Shown: positions 1 to 12,243 of the stretch, piece by piece
Position numbering within the stretch: position 1 is the first letter of the stretch
Layout of the letters: every line of letters starts with the position of its first letter
Assembly: GCA_951804985.1 (NCBI GenBank)
Contig: OX638131.1
Span: forward strand, 104,924,464-104,988,463
Reading direction: 5' to 3'
Length of the DNA: 64,000 bases
Origin: Dryomyza anilis
Taxonomy: Eukaryota > Arthropoda > Insecta > Diptera > Dryomyzidae
The notes under the pieces: model-generated
The model's database searches: none
What the model was told of the DNA's origin: nothing
The model's input: only the letters and a program-made list of their open reading frames with translations
Program-made: the position numbers and the translations under genes

Positions 1-1215
1 TTTAAGATCATGTCTATCCCAATAAGAAAAATGTCTATAGGGTCTATCTGAGTATCATAGTACATACATTTTCAGTACATTTTTCCGTATAATTTTCAGT
101 AAATTTTTACACTTGAGAATCGAGTACTAAATTTCGACATTGTAAAATTACTAATTCGATAAAAGCGAAAAGGGTACATTTATTAAAAAAAAAGAGATTA
201 TTAGGCAAGTGCCAGCTTTCGAACGAATTCCAAATGAATTTCATATAAAATTAAAAAAAAAAAAATAGAAATATTAATAGAAAAATTATTTTCCAAACGA
301 AAAAAACCAAATTTGTACTAAGACATCGAATTCAAAAACTTTTGTTTGCTAAATTTCAGATGAAGTTCGTTTGAGAGCAGGAATATAATACAAAAACTTT
401 AGATTATAATTTAAATAAAAAATCGATCGAAACCTAGAACAATCAATCAATCAATCAATGATAGTTTTTAAAAAACTTTTAAAATAAAAAATATTAAAAA
501 ATGGAATATTGTAATATTCGTTTTACAAACAATATAGCATTCATATTATGTTCATGTATTAAATTTGAGACAATTGTAAAAATTGTGTTTTTAAAAAATT
601 ACAATATCAACAAACAGAACGAAAAACAGAAACATAAAAACTAAATTAAAATAAACCAAAAACTGTCAGAACTGTGTACCAATACCAAACGACCATTGGG
701 GAAAGATGGTCGCGGTTCTCATAACAAGGTAACCGCCGCCTTTTATTTGACAACAAAAGGATGCGCGCCGGCCGATTAAATCAGTAAAACAACAACAAAA
801 GGCAACAAATAAGTGTTCGCTGGTAGGTAACAGTGAAACGACAATGCCAAGCTACCAAATATCCAACCTTCCAACCACACATGTCATGTCATGGGGCACC
901 CTGGACACAGGGACAAAAGCAGTCGGCTCAGTCGGACACTAATTCGATCTGATAACCGCGAAACTTCGCCAAAGGGCACGCATTGTAATTTCCTCGTTCG
1001 CGGAATTAACAGCCAGACGAGCGACATCAAGGGAGCCTCACACTCATCTTTTGAAGCTTGCGGTGCTTTGTTCTTTGACTTGAGCAGCTTTGTGTGGGGG
1101 TTGACTTTTTTCGATTTTTTCGGACGTTTTTTTGTGTGTTTTTTATACACAATTTCACATAAAGTCTGTGGTTCAAAAATATTTTCTGAATTCTCAGAGC
1201 ATTTTTTAAAATGTC
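1..1215. other. Intergenic, no gene seen
   Basis: AT-rich flank. It holds a short ATCA microsatellite near 443-460 and a GC-richer stretch at about 690-1100. Overlapping open frames of about 90-110 codons on both strands in that stretch have no recognisable domain, and the frame on each strand is the antisense of the other, so I do not call a gene. Confidence 0.5.
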
Positions 1216-1740
1216 GGTGAAAACTAGAATTTCTAGTGAAAAGTTTATATATAGTGAAAAATTTAATTATTAGTGAACAATTTAAATTTCAGTGAAAAAT
1301 TGACTTTTAAAACAAATTCAATTTTTGAATATTTTAGTGAAAATTTTAATTTTTAGTTCAGAATTTAATTTTAGTGAAAATTTAATTTTTAGGAAAATTT
1401 AATTTGAAGTAAAATTTAATTTTTAGTGAAAAGTTGAATTTTTTGTGCAATCATTGAATTTTTAATTAATAATTGAATTTTTAGTAAAAAATTTAATTTT
1501 TAGTGAAAAATTATATTTTTAGTGAAAAATTAAATTTTAAGTGAAAATTTGAATTTTTAGTGAAAAAATTGAATTTTTAGTGCAAAATTAAATTTTAGTA
1601 ATATATTGAGTCATAATTAAAAATTGAAATTTTATTGAAAAATTGATTTTGTACTGAAAAATGTAATTTTAGTGAAAAAGTGAAATTTTAAAAAATTGTT
1701 TCTCTGGTGAAAATTTGAATTTATAAGTAACATTTTTGTA
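1216..1740 (+). repeat. 19-bp satellite array R1 (degenerate)
   Basis: Diverged tandem copies of the monomer GAATTTTTAGTGAAAAATT, read on the + strand. Many copies carry substitutions and small indels, so this looks like the oldest or most decayed of the six arrays in the window. It is non-coding. Confidence 0.85.
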
Positions 1741-2820
1741 AAAATTTACTCCCTCTTCATCTATATCAAGAATAAAATACTTTTAATGCAAAAAAATAAA
1801 ATCGGCGCAAAATATGCCGCTGCAGCTCGTCTAGGCATTTTTTTTTTATCGCAGACACAGGACACAAAACTTATTATGAACAATAAAAAATTGTGCTACT
1901 TTTATTTATTACGCCGAAAATAATACAAGAAAAACGACAAATATAACAACAAGGATAGCAGTAAATACAACAATAATATGTAAGAAGTAAAAAATAAAAT
2001 GCGGCGCAAATAAATAAAAAAATAAAAGCGAAATAAGTGCAAAACATGGCGAAATGCAAATGCAATAAATAAAAATAAAATCAGCAATTTTCGTAGTTAA
2101 TTTAATTTATTACAACATTTTTATGGGTGACTTTATTGCATAATAAAATATAATTTACAACACAATCGAGACCATTTGGCAAACGTGGGCTCAGGCAGCT
2201 GCCTGGTGACTGGTGGCTCTGTGCTCACCGTGCTCCGGGATGAAAACGTGAGTGGGTGAATTGTGCGGTAGTAGTTATAGGTAGAACTTTAATGGGATAG
2301 GATAGACAATTGTAGTTACATTGTAACATTTTACTGTACAGAGAAGAAAATCATTTTAAAATTCGATTCCAGTAAAACCAACTAACAGATTTATATAATT
2401 GGTGACATATTCTATAACTCTATACAATTCAAAAATTACACAAGTATTTTATTAGAGTTATGTATTCTTCATATTTATGATTAGTCTCAATAAACAAATC
2501 AAAGTTATACAGCTGAAAACCGTACATTTTGCAATTCGATTAATTTTCTGTAACCTGAAATTTACTTTGTTTCTTAATTAATTTTGTACACGCTGCAAAA
2601 AAGTACTCTTCCAAATACAATTTTGCAGGCATTACATATATCTTTAGAGCTTCGTAAAATTCGTAAATATAGCCAATCAAATTATTGCTAAAACTGCGCC
2701 GACTAAATTATTAATTGTATTAGCGTACACATTCATCATATTAGCAATCATATTACAGCGCTGGAATTCGTGAAATTGGTGGAATTCGCTTAGAATTCGA
2801 ATTTTTAGTTGGCGGTTGGC
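1741..2820. other. Intergenic, AT-rich
   Basis: No gene or recognisable repeat seen. The small open frames at 1874-2087 on the - strand are low-complexity shadows of A-rich DNA. Confidence 0.5.
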
Positions 2821-2900
2821 GCGCATATAAGAGTTCACATTTAGTTCATGTCAAAAGAAACGCTTATAGAGTTTGATCATACTCTATTGGTTCGTTGAAA

Positions 2901-3329
2901 ATGATGATGATGGCAATAGTTGCATATTTAATTATGCTTTATCATCGGAAAAGTATATTTGTTATATACTTTCACAAGAATTTATATTATTCTTTTTTAA
3001 TAAACTAAAAAAGAATTATAAGAATACTGTGAAAACACAAAAATACTTTTAAAACGTCGACCATACCAATTAAATAATTTGCTAATTAAGCAAAATCAAT
3101 TATTGGTATATTTTTGGACGCAAATAACATTTTTAGCGAATGTGTTTGCTCAATACATGAAAATGGCGAAAATGTCATTGCTAGACCAATGAATGGTGTA
3201 CGTCGGTTATTTTCTGTGTGGAATCAAAGGTATTATTGGATTGCAAAACATTATTATAATGACAGCCAAAGATATTTCTGTTTTCGTTCAAACATATTTA
3301 TTAAAAAACTAAAAACGTTGTATTTTTAA
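2901..3329 (+). CDS. Candidate two-exon small ORF (weak)
   Basis: A TATAAG motif at 2826-2831 lies upstream of four consecutive ATG codons starting at 2901. They open a short hydrophobic leader (MMMMAIVAYLIMLYHRK). A GT at 2953 would leave one leftover base. An AG at 3089-3090 would open an exon (3091-3329) that restores frame and adds about 79 codons ending at TAA; this second part contains two Cys in a CVC motif and several Tyr. The acceptor has a poor pyrimidine tract, no AATAAA follows closely, and open frames of this length are expected by chance in such AT-rich DNA. The product is not recognised. It is kept only because the TATA motif, leader and frame-compatible splice sites coincide. 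Confidence 0.18.
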
Positions 3330-3534
3330 ATAATTAAAACTATGTATTTATTAAAAAACGAATATAAATTAATTTAAGAAAATGATCTGCTCGCTTCCGA
3401 TTATATGCAACGAATCTCTCGTTGGCTTCTATCTGTTCGCATTCTACGTTTGTAGAGTTGTTTAGATTTCGTTATCTTACATTATGTTCAAAATGAATAA
3501 TTTTCTTTGCAAAAATATATGGGCCATTCCACAC

Positions 3535-5515
3535 CATATCGACAAAAAAATTGAGATTTTACCTTCTCGAATTTTATAATGTATTTAACTTTGCTAAAAA
3601 ATGGTCAGAATGTAAAAAACTAAATTTTTCACCACAAATTTAAACTTTCAATAAAAATTTTTCTTTTGACTAAAACTCAATTTTAATTCAAATTCTGACT
3701 AAAATTGAAATTAAAGAAATATTCACTAAATTATTAAAAAATTAAAAGGTTTTCCCCAAAAATTCAAATTTTAACTAAAAATTCAATTTTTCACTAAAAA
3801 TTAAATTTTTAACTAAAAATTCAATTTTTAACTAAATTCAATTTTTCACTAAAAAATAAATTTTTCACTAAAAATTAAATTTTTCACTAAAAATTAAATT
3901 TTTAACTAAAAATTAAATTTTTAACTAAAAATTCAATTTTTAACTAAAAATTCAATTTTTAACTAAAAATTCAATTTTTCACTAAAAATTAAATTTTTAA
4001 CTAAAAATTCAATTTTTAACTAAATTTAATTTTTCACTAAAAATTAAATTTTTCACTAAAAATTAAATTTTTAACTAAAAATTCAATTTTTAACTAAATT
4101 CAATTTTTCACTAAAAATTAATTTTTTCACAAAAAATTAAATTTTTCACTAAAAACCCAATTTTCCACTAAACATTCACTAAAAATTCAATTTTTAACTA
4201 AAAATTCAATTTTTAACTAAAAATTCAATTTTTCACTAAAAATTCAATTTTTAACTAAAAATTCAATTTTTAACTAAAAATTCAATTTTTAACTAAATTC
4301 AATTTTTCACTAAAAATTCAATTTTTCACTAAAAATTAAATTTTTAACTAAAAATTCAATTTTTAACTAAATTCAATTTTTCACTAAAAATTAATTTTTT
4401 CACAAAAAATTAAATTTTTCACTAAAAACCCAATTTTCCACTAAACATTCACTAAAAATTCAATTTTTAACTAAAAATTCAATTTTTAACTAAAAATTCA
4501 ATTTTTCACTAAAAATTCAATTTTTAACTAAAAATTCAATTTTTAACTAAAAATTCAATTTTTAACTAAATTCAATTTTTCACTAAAAATTCAATTTTTC
4601 ACTAAAAATTAAATTTTTCACTAAAAATTCAATTTTTAACTAAAAATTCAATTTTTCACTAAAAACCCAATTTTCCACTAAATATTCACTAAAAATTCAA
4701 TTTTTAACTAAAAATTTAATTTTTAACTAAAAATTAAATTTTTAACTAAAAATTCAATTTTTAACTAAAAATTCAATTTTTCACTAAAAACCCAATTTTC
4801 CACTAAACATTCACTAAAAATTCAATTTTTAACTAAAAATTCAATTTTTAACTAAAAATTCAATTTTTAACTAAAAATTCAATTTTTAACTAAAAATTCA
4901 ATTTTTAACTAAAAATTCAATTTTTCACTAAAAATTAAATTTATGACTAAAGATTATTTTCAAATTTTCACTTAAAATAAAATTTCACGTATAAATATTT
5001 TTTTTTTTACTTTCAATTAAATTTTTCATTTAAATTTAATTTTTCACTATAATTCAATTTTTAACTAAATTCAATTTTTCACTAAAAATTAAATTTTTCA
5101 CAAAAAATTAAATTTTTCTCTAAAAATTAAATTTTTCACTAAAAATTCAATTTTTAACTAAAAATTCAATTTTCCACTAAAAACCCAATTTTCCACTAAA
5201 TATTCACTAAAAATTCAATTTTTAACTAAAAATTTAATTTTTAACTAAAAATTTAATTTTTAACTAAAAATTAAATTTTTCACTAAAAATTCAATTTTTA
5301 ACTAAAAATTCAATTTTTCACTAAAAACCCAATTTTCCACTAAACATTCACTAAAAATTAAATTTTTAACTAAAAATTCAATTTTTCACTAAAAATTAAA
5401 TTTTTCACTAAAAATTAAATTTTTCACTAAAAATTAAATTTTTCACTAAAAATTAAATTTTTCACTAAATTTAATATTTCACTAAATATTAAATTTTTAT
5501 TGCCTACATTATTAT
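3535..5515 (-). repeat. 19-bp satellite array R2 with higher-order structure
   Basis: Long tandem array of the 19-bp monomer, here as its reverse complement (AATTTTTCACTAAAAATTC), mixed with a variant in which CACT is AACT. A marker variant containing CCCAATTTTCCAC recurs at about 4156, 4429, 4666, 4791, 5184 and 5328. The block between the first two markers is nearly identical to the block after the second, giving a higher-order unit of about 273 bp. No coding content. Confidence 0.9.
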
Positions 5516-7880
5516 TTTTTTTATTTAAATTTTTCGCTTAGAATTACATATTTCACAAATTTTATATTTAACGCTCTAAATTTTATATTTAACGATCACG
5601 AACTATATTAAGGTGTGAAGTCTCACGTTTATTAAAAAGTCTAAACAAATTTATTAAAAACCATTTAAGCGAACGTTTCAATTTAACTAACGTTTAAATT
5701 ATTAAAAAAAAAAGAAAATAACCCCAATATTATTGAGTTTAGCAAATAAATTCATGTTAATACAACACAGATTTGTGTAGTTTGTTAGACACGTCGACTG
5801 GTAGGTAATAAAACCGTTAATACGTATTTAACCCACTCAACGCCAGGCTAACATTTAATATTTTTTACACATTTTATTTCTTTTTAGTTTTTGCTAAGTA
5901 TTTGCGCCTGCTTAAACTTTATTTTTTTTTTGTTCAGCATTATTGGCAGTATTGAGGTTTTTGTTGAAGCCATAAAAAGCAAAATCAATTGCGCGCTGAA
6001 AAGATTTCATTGATTTGAAATTAAAATGTTTAAACGCATGGAAATCCAGCGGCATGCTATTAACGTGGCCAAAACACAGTTGGCCATAATAATGTTTAAT
6101 ATTTTATTTAGTCATAAATGTTGAAATTAATGCGCATTCGTTCGCTTGGCTCATAACTTGTATTATTGTGTTGTTGTTGCTATTGTATTTGTTATTGTTG
6201 TTGTTGTACCTTTTAGCCGTGCGCAGCGCTTATTAGCCACAAAATTGTTTATTAACAATTTTGCGCAAATATTTTGTATTTTCAAATTAACTGATTTTTA
6301 TCGTTGGCTTAAAATGTTGGCGGTGCTGTGTTTTGTGGCATGCAACAACAACAGTAATAGCAACAACAAAAACAACAACAATAGCAACATGTTGCACTGA
6401 ATCGTGCTGCTGTTGTTGTTGTCATAGTAGTGCACACAAAACTCCTTTAACCCGCTAACGACTAATGAGTTGAATAATACCCAAAAAAATAGATTTATCT
6501 TAGAAAAAATCTTGCTGGACACAGGTGAGAGGTATCGTAAATTAGTTTTCACAGACGGATTTAGAATGGGGAGGACTAATTTAAGAAAATTTGAGATGGA
6601 ATAGTGTAATGTCTAGGTAGCATTGTCAGCGTGTCAAAAGTTAGTAAAATTTTAAAATCACAAAGATGGCATGGAAAGAGTTCTGGAACATTTGTCGTTA
6701 TAGATAATTGGAAAATTCGTTTAATGCCTTGCATTAGGTGTACTCTATGTAAAAAATTACCATCTGTTGTAAAATTTGTTCAGGATAATATCATTGACTT
6801 GATGACTTCGAAAAGGTTATGATCAGGCTTCCTACTCAGGTTCTGATTCAAAACATGGCGCTGTTTGACGTTGGCTTATTGAGTTTCCGGAGCTTTACCT
6901 TATTTCTTTTGTAAGTCTACTGTTTAATATAATTTAATATAATTCCTTCATTACAGATTTCCTTTAAATTATGGATGATTAAAAAAAGGATTTGGTACAA
7001 ATTGCTGTTGTGGTGCAAAGTGTATGTAGGATGAGGGAATTATGTATATGTTTTGACGGAATTATATACAACTGACGAAATTAAGTAAATTTTATAATTT
7101 TTGAAATTGAAATTTAAATTTTAAAATTTTCAGTTAACATTTTCAGTCATATTTTTAAATTAAAATTAATATAAATTCAATATTTAACAGATTTAATATT
7201 TAACATACTACAAATACTTTGTATGTCATGTTAACTAATTACTAATTGTTTAACTGTCTGCATAACTCAAAGGCATTCTACCTTTTTGCTTAGGAACTAT
7301 AGACGTTTGAAAAGTTTTAACTAAGTTTAAATTTACACTTAAAAACTGCAGTTAAATATTGCAAGTGTAAAATTTTAACAAAATCGAGGACAAAGAAATC
7401 GGTGATCTGTCTTTAATGGGTTAAACCACAACACATTCGTACCATTCATATTGTCAGCCATGATATGCGCTACTGGTTAATAAACTCATTGCTTTGTGGC
7501 TAATTAAATTAGCCGCACTTTATATTAGTTTCGCATTGTTGTTGTGGTTGTTGTTTTTGAGTTTATGGTAAAAGTTCAATTAAGTTGTTACAACCGTTGT
7601 AGTCATAGTTGTGGCTGTTGCTAATTGTTGCCCATGCCAAGCGAATGCCAGCCTCCAAAAATAATTGTATTGTTGGCTATAATACTGTCTGTCCAATTGC
7701 GCTAAGTAGTCACGTCCGTAACCAAAATGATCTGATTTGAGTCTAAACAAATTGATGCAGTTTGATGATTTTAGCAGTAATTTAAGTATTGACTATTAAA
7801 TTTTAATATTTGGCATAAATATCTTAATTTAAATTATAATTCATTGATTATACAACAGTTATTTAAAATTAAAAATATGG
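5516..7880. other. Intergenic, no gene seen
   Basis: Unique-looking AT-rich sequence with TTG/CAA-rich microsatellites at about 6165-6210, 6340-6425 and 7535-7560. The open frames at 6146-6552 run through these microsatellites on both strands and give poly-N or poly-L peptides; I regard them as spurious. Confidence 0.5.
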
Positions 7881-7885
7881 TGGTA

Positions 7886-8516
7886 CACTCAAAATAAAAT
7901 CTGCTTTAAAATCTCCTTCGTGTATTTTACGAAAAAATCGTGAATTTTATCTACGAAATATTTCGTAAAATATCCAAAAGAACTTTGATAAATTTATGAT
8001 AAAATTACGAATAATAATTGTTTATTTTATGGAGCTATTTGTAGATTTTATTTACGAATGCTATTAGTACATATTACAAAATATTCGTAATTTATTGAAT
8101 ATTTGTGTACCTTTTTATTAATATATTTGTACATTTTCCTATTTGCTCCTATTTTAAGCAACGGATTTCTGTTTTTACTAATTATTCTAAAAAAACATGA
8201 ATGCTTCGTAAAACTCTACGAAAGTTTAGTAATTTATTTATGTAAAATAAGTTATTCTTTCGTAAAAAAAATTGTAATTAAAAAAATAATACTACGAAAT
8301 TTTCGTTATTTAAACGAAATATTCATAATTTTGTTGTTGTTTTAATTTTACGAATATTGATTTGTAATATATACGAATCGTTCGTAAAAAATTTGTTGGA
8401 AACAAAAACCAGAAATTACGAATGTTTTATGTATTCTACGAATAATATGTGTATTTTACGAAATTAATAATTACGAAAAAATGCTTCGTAAAATATTCTA
8501 GACATTTTTTTGAGTG
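7886..8516. mobile_element. TA-flanked MITE dense in TACGAA/TTCGTA motifs
   Basis: The ends are inverted (TA|CACTCAAAAT at left, TTTTTTGAGTG|TA at right) and flanked by TA, as in Tc1/mariner-type non-autonomous elements. The 631-bp body carries about 20 copies of ACGAA or its complement TTCGT by hand count, often inside TACGAA or TTCGTA. It has no transposase frame. The family is not recognised. Confidence 0.65.
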
Positions 8517-8607
8517 TATAAATTCAATAAATTCATTGATTTTTATTAATTACATTGTAAGAGTAAATTAAACGGTAAATGAGGTTTTAGTTAATATGTG
8601 TAAGAAC

Positions 8608-9441
8608 TAGAGATGGGCGCGTGTCGTGCTTTTTTCGTGTCATGCCCGAAAATCTGAGTTCGTGCGTGCAAATCTCCGTGCGTGCTTGTTGCTTTCGTGC
8701 CCGTGCGTGTTCGTGCCTCCAAAATCAGTCACGCGCCCATTAAAGATTTTTTTAATAGTTTCTACTCCAATTAAAAAAAGCCTTACTTCCAGCTTCCGAA
8801 AATAAAAATTTCGTGGTATATTAACCTTTTCTAAAAAATCTGTTGTTTTAGTTTTACTTATGGATTTAAGAGAATAAAACAGTATCAAACTTAAATTTTG
8901 AATTATTTATTACAGGGACTAAAACCTATTGGAATATCGGTTCCGGTTCCAAGATTTTTAAAATTGTGGTTCCGATTCCAGTTCCTTCCAAGAAAGTAAA
9001 TGGGTTTTGATTCCGGTTCCATACATTTTTATTAACGGTTCCATTTCCGGTTCTTTGCATTCCCTGACAGAGATGTAATTTCTGTTCCGGTTCTGGTTCC
9101 GATATTTTTAAAATAGCGGTACCGATTCCAACCAGAAAAAAATATATATGTTCCGATTCCAGTTCCGGTTCAACACATTTTAAAAACAATTCTGATTCTA
9201 AAAATCTAAACGGTTCCGGTATTCTTTTTTACGTTTCGCTTGCTTTTTCATGTTTATCAGTGCTTTTTTCGTGTTTTGTCGTGTTTCTCCGTTTTTCTTC
9301 GTGACTTTTAAAATCCCGTGTTTAATCGTGCTTCTCGTGCGTGCCTGAAAATTTACTCGTCGGGCTCGTGCTCGTGCGTGTCACCTATCGGCGTGCCCAT
9401 GCGTGTTCGTGCCATCAAAAACAGACACGCGCCCATCTCTA
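8608..9441. mobile_element. hAT-like non-autonomous element
   Basis: Inverted ends TAGAGATGGGCGCGTGT and ACACGCGCCCATCTCTA enclose 834 bp. They are flanked by GTAAGAAC (8600-8607) and GTAAGAAA (9442-9449), an 8-bp target duplication matching at seven of eight bases. An 8-bp duplication with short GC-rich ends is characteristic of the hAT superfamily. The subterminal regions repeat the words CGTGC and CGTGT, possible transposase-binding words. There is no transposase. A block at 8914-9225 rich in CGGTTCC words looks like a separate repeat nested inside, because a related block occurs in reverse orientation at 44.4-44.6 kb. Confidence 0.75.
8914..9225. repeat. CGGTTCC-rich dispersed repeat, copy 1
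   Basis: Degenerate tandem words around GGTTCCGATTCC. The left border (CAGGGACTAAAACC, then ATTGGAATATCGG) is matched in reverse complement at the right edge of the block at 44395-44620, which shows a dispersed repeat rather than simple sequence. It is nested in the hAT-like element. The overlapping 87-codon frame on the - strand follows the repeat and is not a gene. Confidence 0.6.
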
Positions 9442-9618
9442 GTAAGAAACATTAAGGATTTATTTCACGTAAAGTACTATTTTTGAAAAAAAAAAAAATA
9501 TTTTCGCACATTTTACCATTAATTATGACTCGTAGCGCTGAACATTATTGGTGAATATATCTGTGAAATTTTATTCTTTGCAAAGAAGATCCGTGGTGAT
9601 GTTATACTTTAAAACCAC

Positions 9619-10852
9619 ACAGAAAAGAAATATTCAATATGATGAATTTATTCATAAATATTTTGCATTTTTTCACCAACTACCAGATTCATATTATTAA
9701 TTCCACCGTTCATTAAATGACATACTGATGAATACATTCATTATAAATATTAAAATATTCATACTGTCGAATATCATAGTGAAAAACGAAATATTCAAGA
9801 CAATGAATTTGAATGAATTTTTCATAATATTTTTGAATATAAAAAAAATGTGTTGTATTTTATGTTGTTGTTCATTAATATGATGAAACGTATTCTTCAC
9901 ATACATTTCATCATAGTGAAGAATTCTTTTTCGAAAGTTCCAAGTGTTCATCATATTTATGATCGCATTCATAGGATTGATGTCGGTAGTCATTAATATT
10001 GTGATTGTCTCTTCAATACAATGAATCATGGTTTGAATAACGGAATTCATCAATATGATGTACATTTTTTTTTTGTGCATAGCCCTCTTCGATTATCCTC
10101 TTCAATCATTTAAATAATAATAATAGTTTGTTTTTATTCGTGCGTTAAGTTTCGACATTTACTAGCACTTCGATTTTGTATTCTCTGAAAACCATGCGAT
10201 AGTAGTATTATTTTTCTTATTTTTTCATAAATGCTCATTTGAATATGATATGTATACAGAAAAAAATGTACATCATATTGATGAATTCCGTTCTTCAAAC
10301 CATGATTCATTGTATTGAAGAACCATTTATAATATTAATGACTAACACCATCAATGTTATGAATAAATAAGAAGAACGCTTGGTAACTGTCGTAAAAATG
10401 TTCTTCAATATGATTAATGGTATGTGAAAAATACGTTTTAATCATTTTAATGCACCAAAATATGTGTTTTTTTCATTGAAGAACGCTGTTTTTTATGAAA
10501 TATTTTTTTTTTCGGAAAACATTTTCAAGGACTAATTTTTTTTGTCAGATTTTTTTTTTATTTTTTACTATTATTTTTTAAATACAATTTTTACAAACAA
10601 TTTTTTCGAATTATTTTATAATTTTATTTTTTTTTTTTGTTGAAAAAATATAATGAACAAATTCATCAATATGACAATTCAAATTCATTGTATTGAATAT
10701 TTTGTTCATATATATAATGAATGCATTCATTGATATGTCATGTAATGAACGGTGAATCTGGTAGTTGGTGAAAAAAATTCATAATATTTATGAAAAAAAA
10801 TCATCATATTGAAGAATAAATTCATCATATTGAAGAATTTTTTATTCTGTGT
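9619..10852. mobile_element. Foldback element with a nested inner palindrome
   Basis: The outer arms are inverted. ACAGAAAAGAAATATTC, followed by CACCAACTACCAGATTCAT and ACCGTTCATTA on the left, is mirrored by the right end (TAATGAACGGTGAATCTGG, then TATTCTGTG). Inside, about 9870-10080 is the reverse complement of about 10255-10490 (shared segment GATGAATTCCGTTC), leaving a spacer of about 175 bp. The words CATCATATTGAAGAA recur throughout. The 127-codon frame at 9697-10080 lies inside an arm and is spurious. Related fragments lie at 24.4 and 27.1 kb. Confidence 0.7.
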
Positions 10853-12243
10853 ATATTTCATTTAAAAAAAAATGTTAATAGTATAAAATGTCAAAGTAAT
10901 ATTGTATATATCAACACAAATGAATATGGATAGATTTATTGAAACAATTTCCCATTTGTTTCAGTGACAGCAAAGGGTGGGGACAGCGGCGTTACATTGA
11001 GATTCTATGTTTCAAATAGTCTAACGCACAAACCTCTGAACTACCGACGCAACATACTTAAATTTCTGAAATTAGCAAAAAATGAATTTTTATTATCATT
11101 TTAGAATTCGTAAATTCCGCGAAAACATCATAAATAAAATATGCGCGACGAAACAATGCAATAAATAAACACAATAATTATGCTGAATATCGTAAATACA
11201 AAATTTACGTGAACGTGAAAAACGAGCGGATTAATTTGGGCACGTTTTGCAAAAAAATTAAATTTTTATTATCATTTATATTCACATAAATAATTAAAGG
11301 CTGCATAAAAATGAAAAATAAAAATATCATAAAAATATAAAAACTATAAATATAAAAAATGAAAACAAAAAATCGAAATCCAAACACACGAACCACTGAT
11401 CCCGCACACTGCTGCCTGTGAAACCCATTAACGTCCATATGATGCGTTGATCTGGACGTGCGATCAGCCGTAGGAACGACTCCAACGCCGTCGCCGCTAT
11501 GATGGTTACACCCTCTCGTACCACTTGATTTCGCTAGAAATGCGCAGCTGATCGCAACCGTCGTACAGCGTACAGATCGCCGCAATGGGCACGGCGGTCG
11601 TGCAAAAGAGGAGGTGTTCCTTCAACAAAACTGACTTATCCTGCAACGTAATCATCTTAATAACAGACCGAGGCGCACATAGACAGACGGACATTTGGAC
11701 AGACATTTCAGTCAGATCAGATCGGCTCCGATCTTTGCTTCATTACAAGCGCCTTTTATGCGGTTTTAAGTTTTGCTCCTTTTTGGATTTTTCTTTCATG
11801 ATTTTTTGTTTGATTATGGGTTTAACACAAAGTGGAGTAGAACATCGTATAGAGTTAAAAAAAATGACTGGTAGGTGGAGTAGCAGCAGCAGCAGTTGTT
11901 GGAGTAGAGGTTAAATTGCCGCCATCTAAGGATTTGCACAGCAATTATGCTCATCAACATCATCCTCGGGTTTTCGTCATATAATCAACGCAGGCGTAGA
12001 TCTTAAACTGACGATGATCTGCTCTCTGTCTGTCTGCCTTGCCTGGTGCCGATGAATAATTTGCACAACATTTTCGAGGCTGACGAAAAGACATGAATTT
12101 GTGCAGTTGAATTATGTGCCATCTTAAATGAAAGATAAGCAAAGAAATTTTTAGCAAAAAAAAAAAAAATAGAACTTTTGTAAAAAAACAGAATTTCTAA
12201 TAAAAAACTGATTTCTTTTTTGTGAAAATCGATATTTTTAATA
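10853..12243. other. Intergenic with GC-richer island
   Basis: AT-rich except for about 11380-11800, which is GC-richer and has overlapping open frames on both strands with no recognisable domain. It contains CAGACGGACATTTGGACAG-type words. No gene is supported; an untranslated exon or a regulatory island is possible. Confidence 0.4.

Noticed and set aside
9697..10080. A 127-codon - strand frame
   Set aside because: It lies inside an arm of a foldback element and consists of ATG/ATT-rich repeat words.
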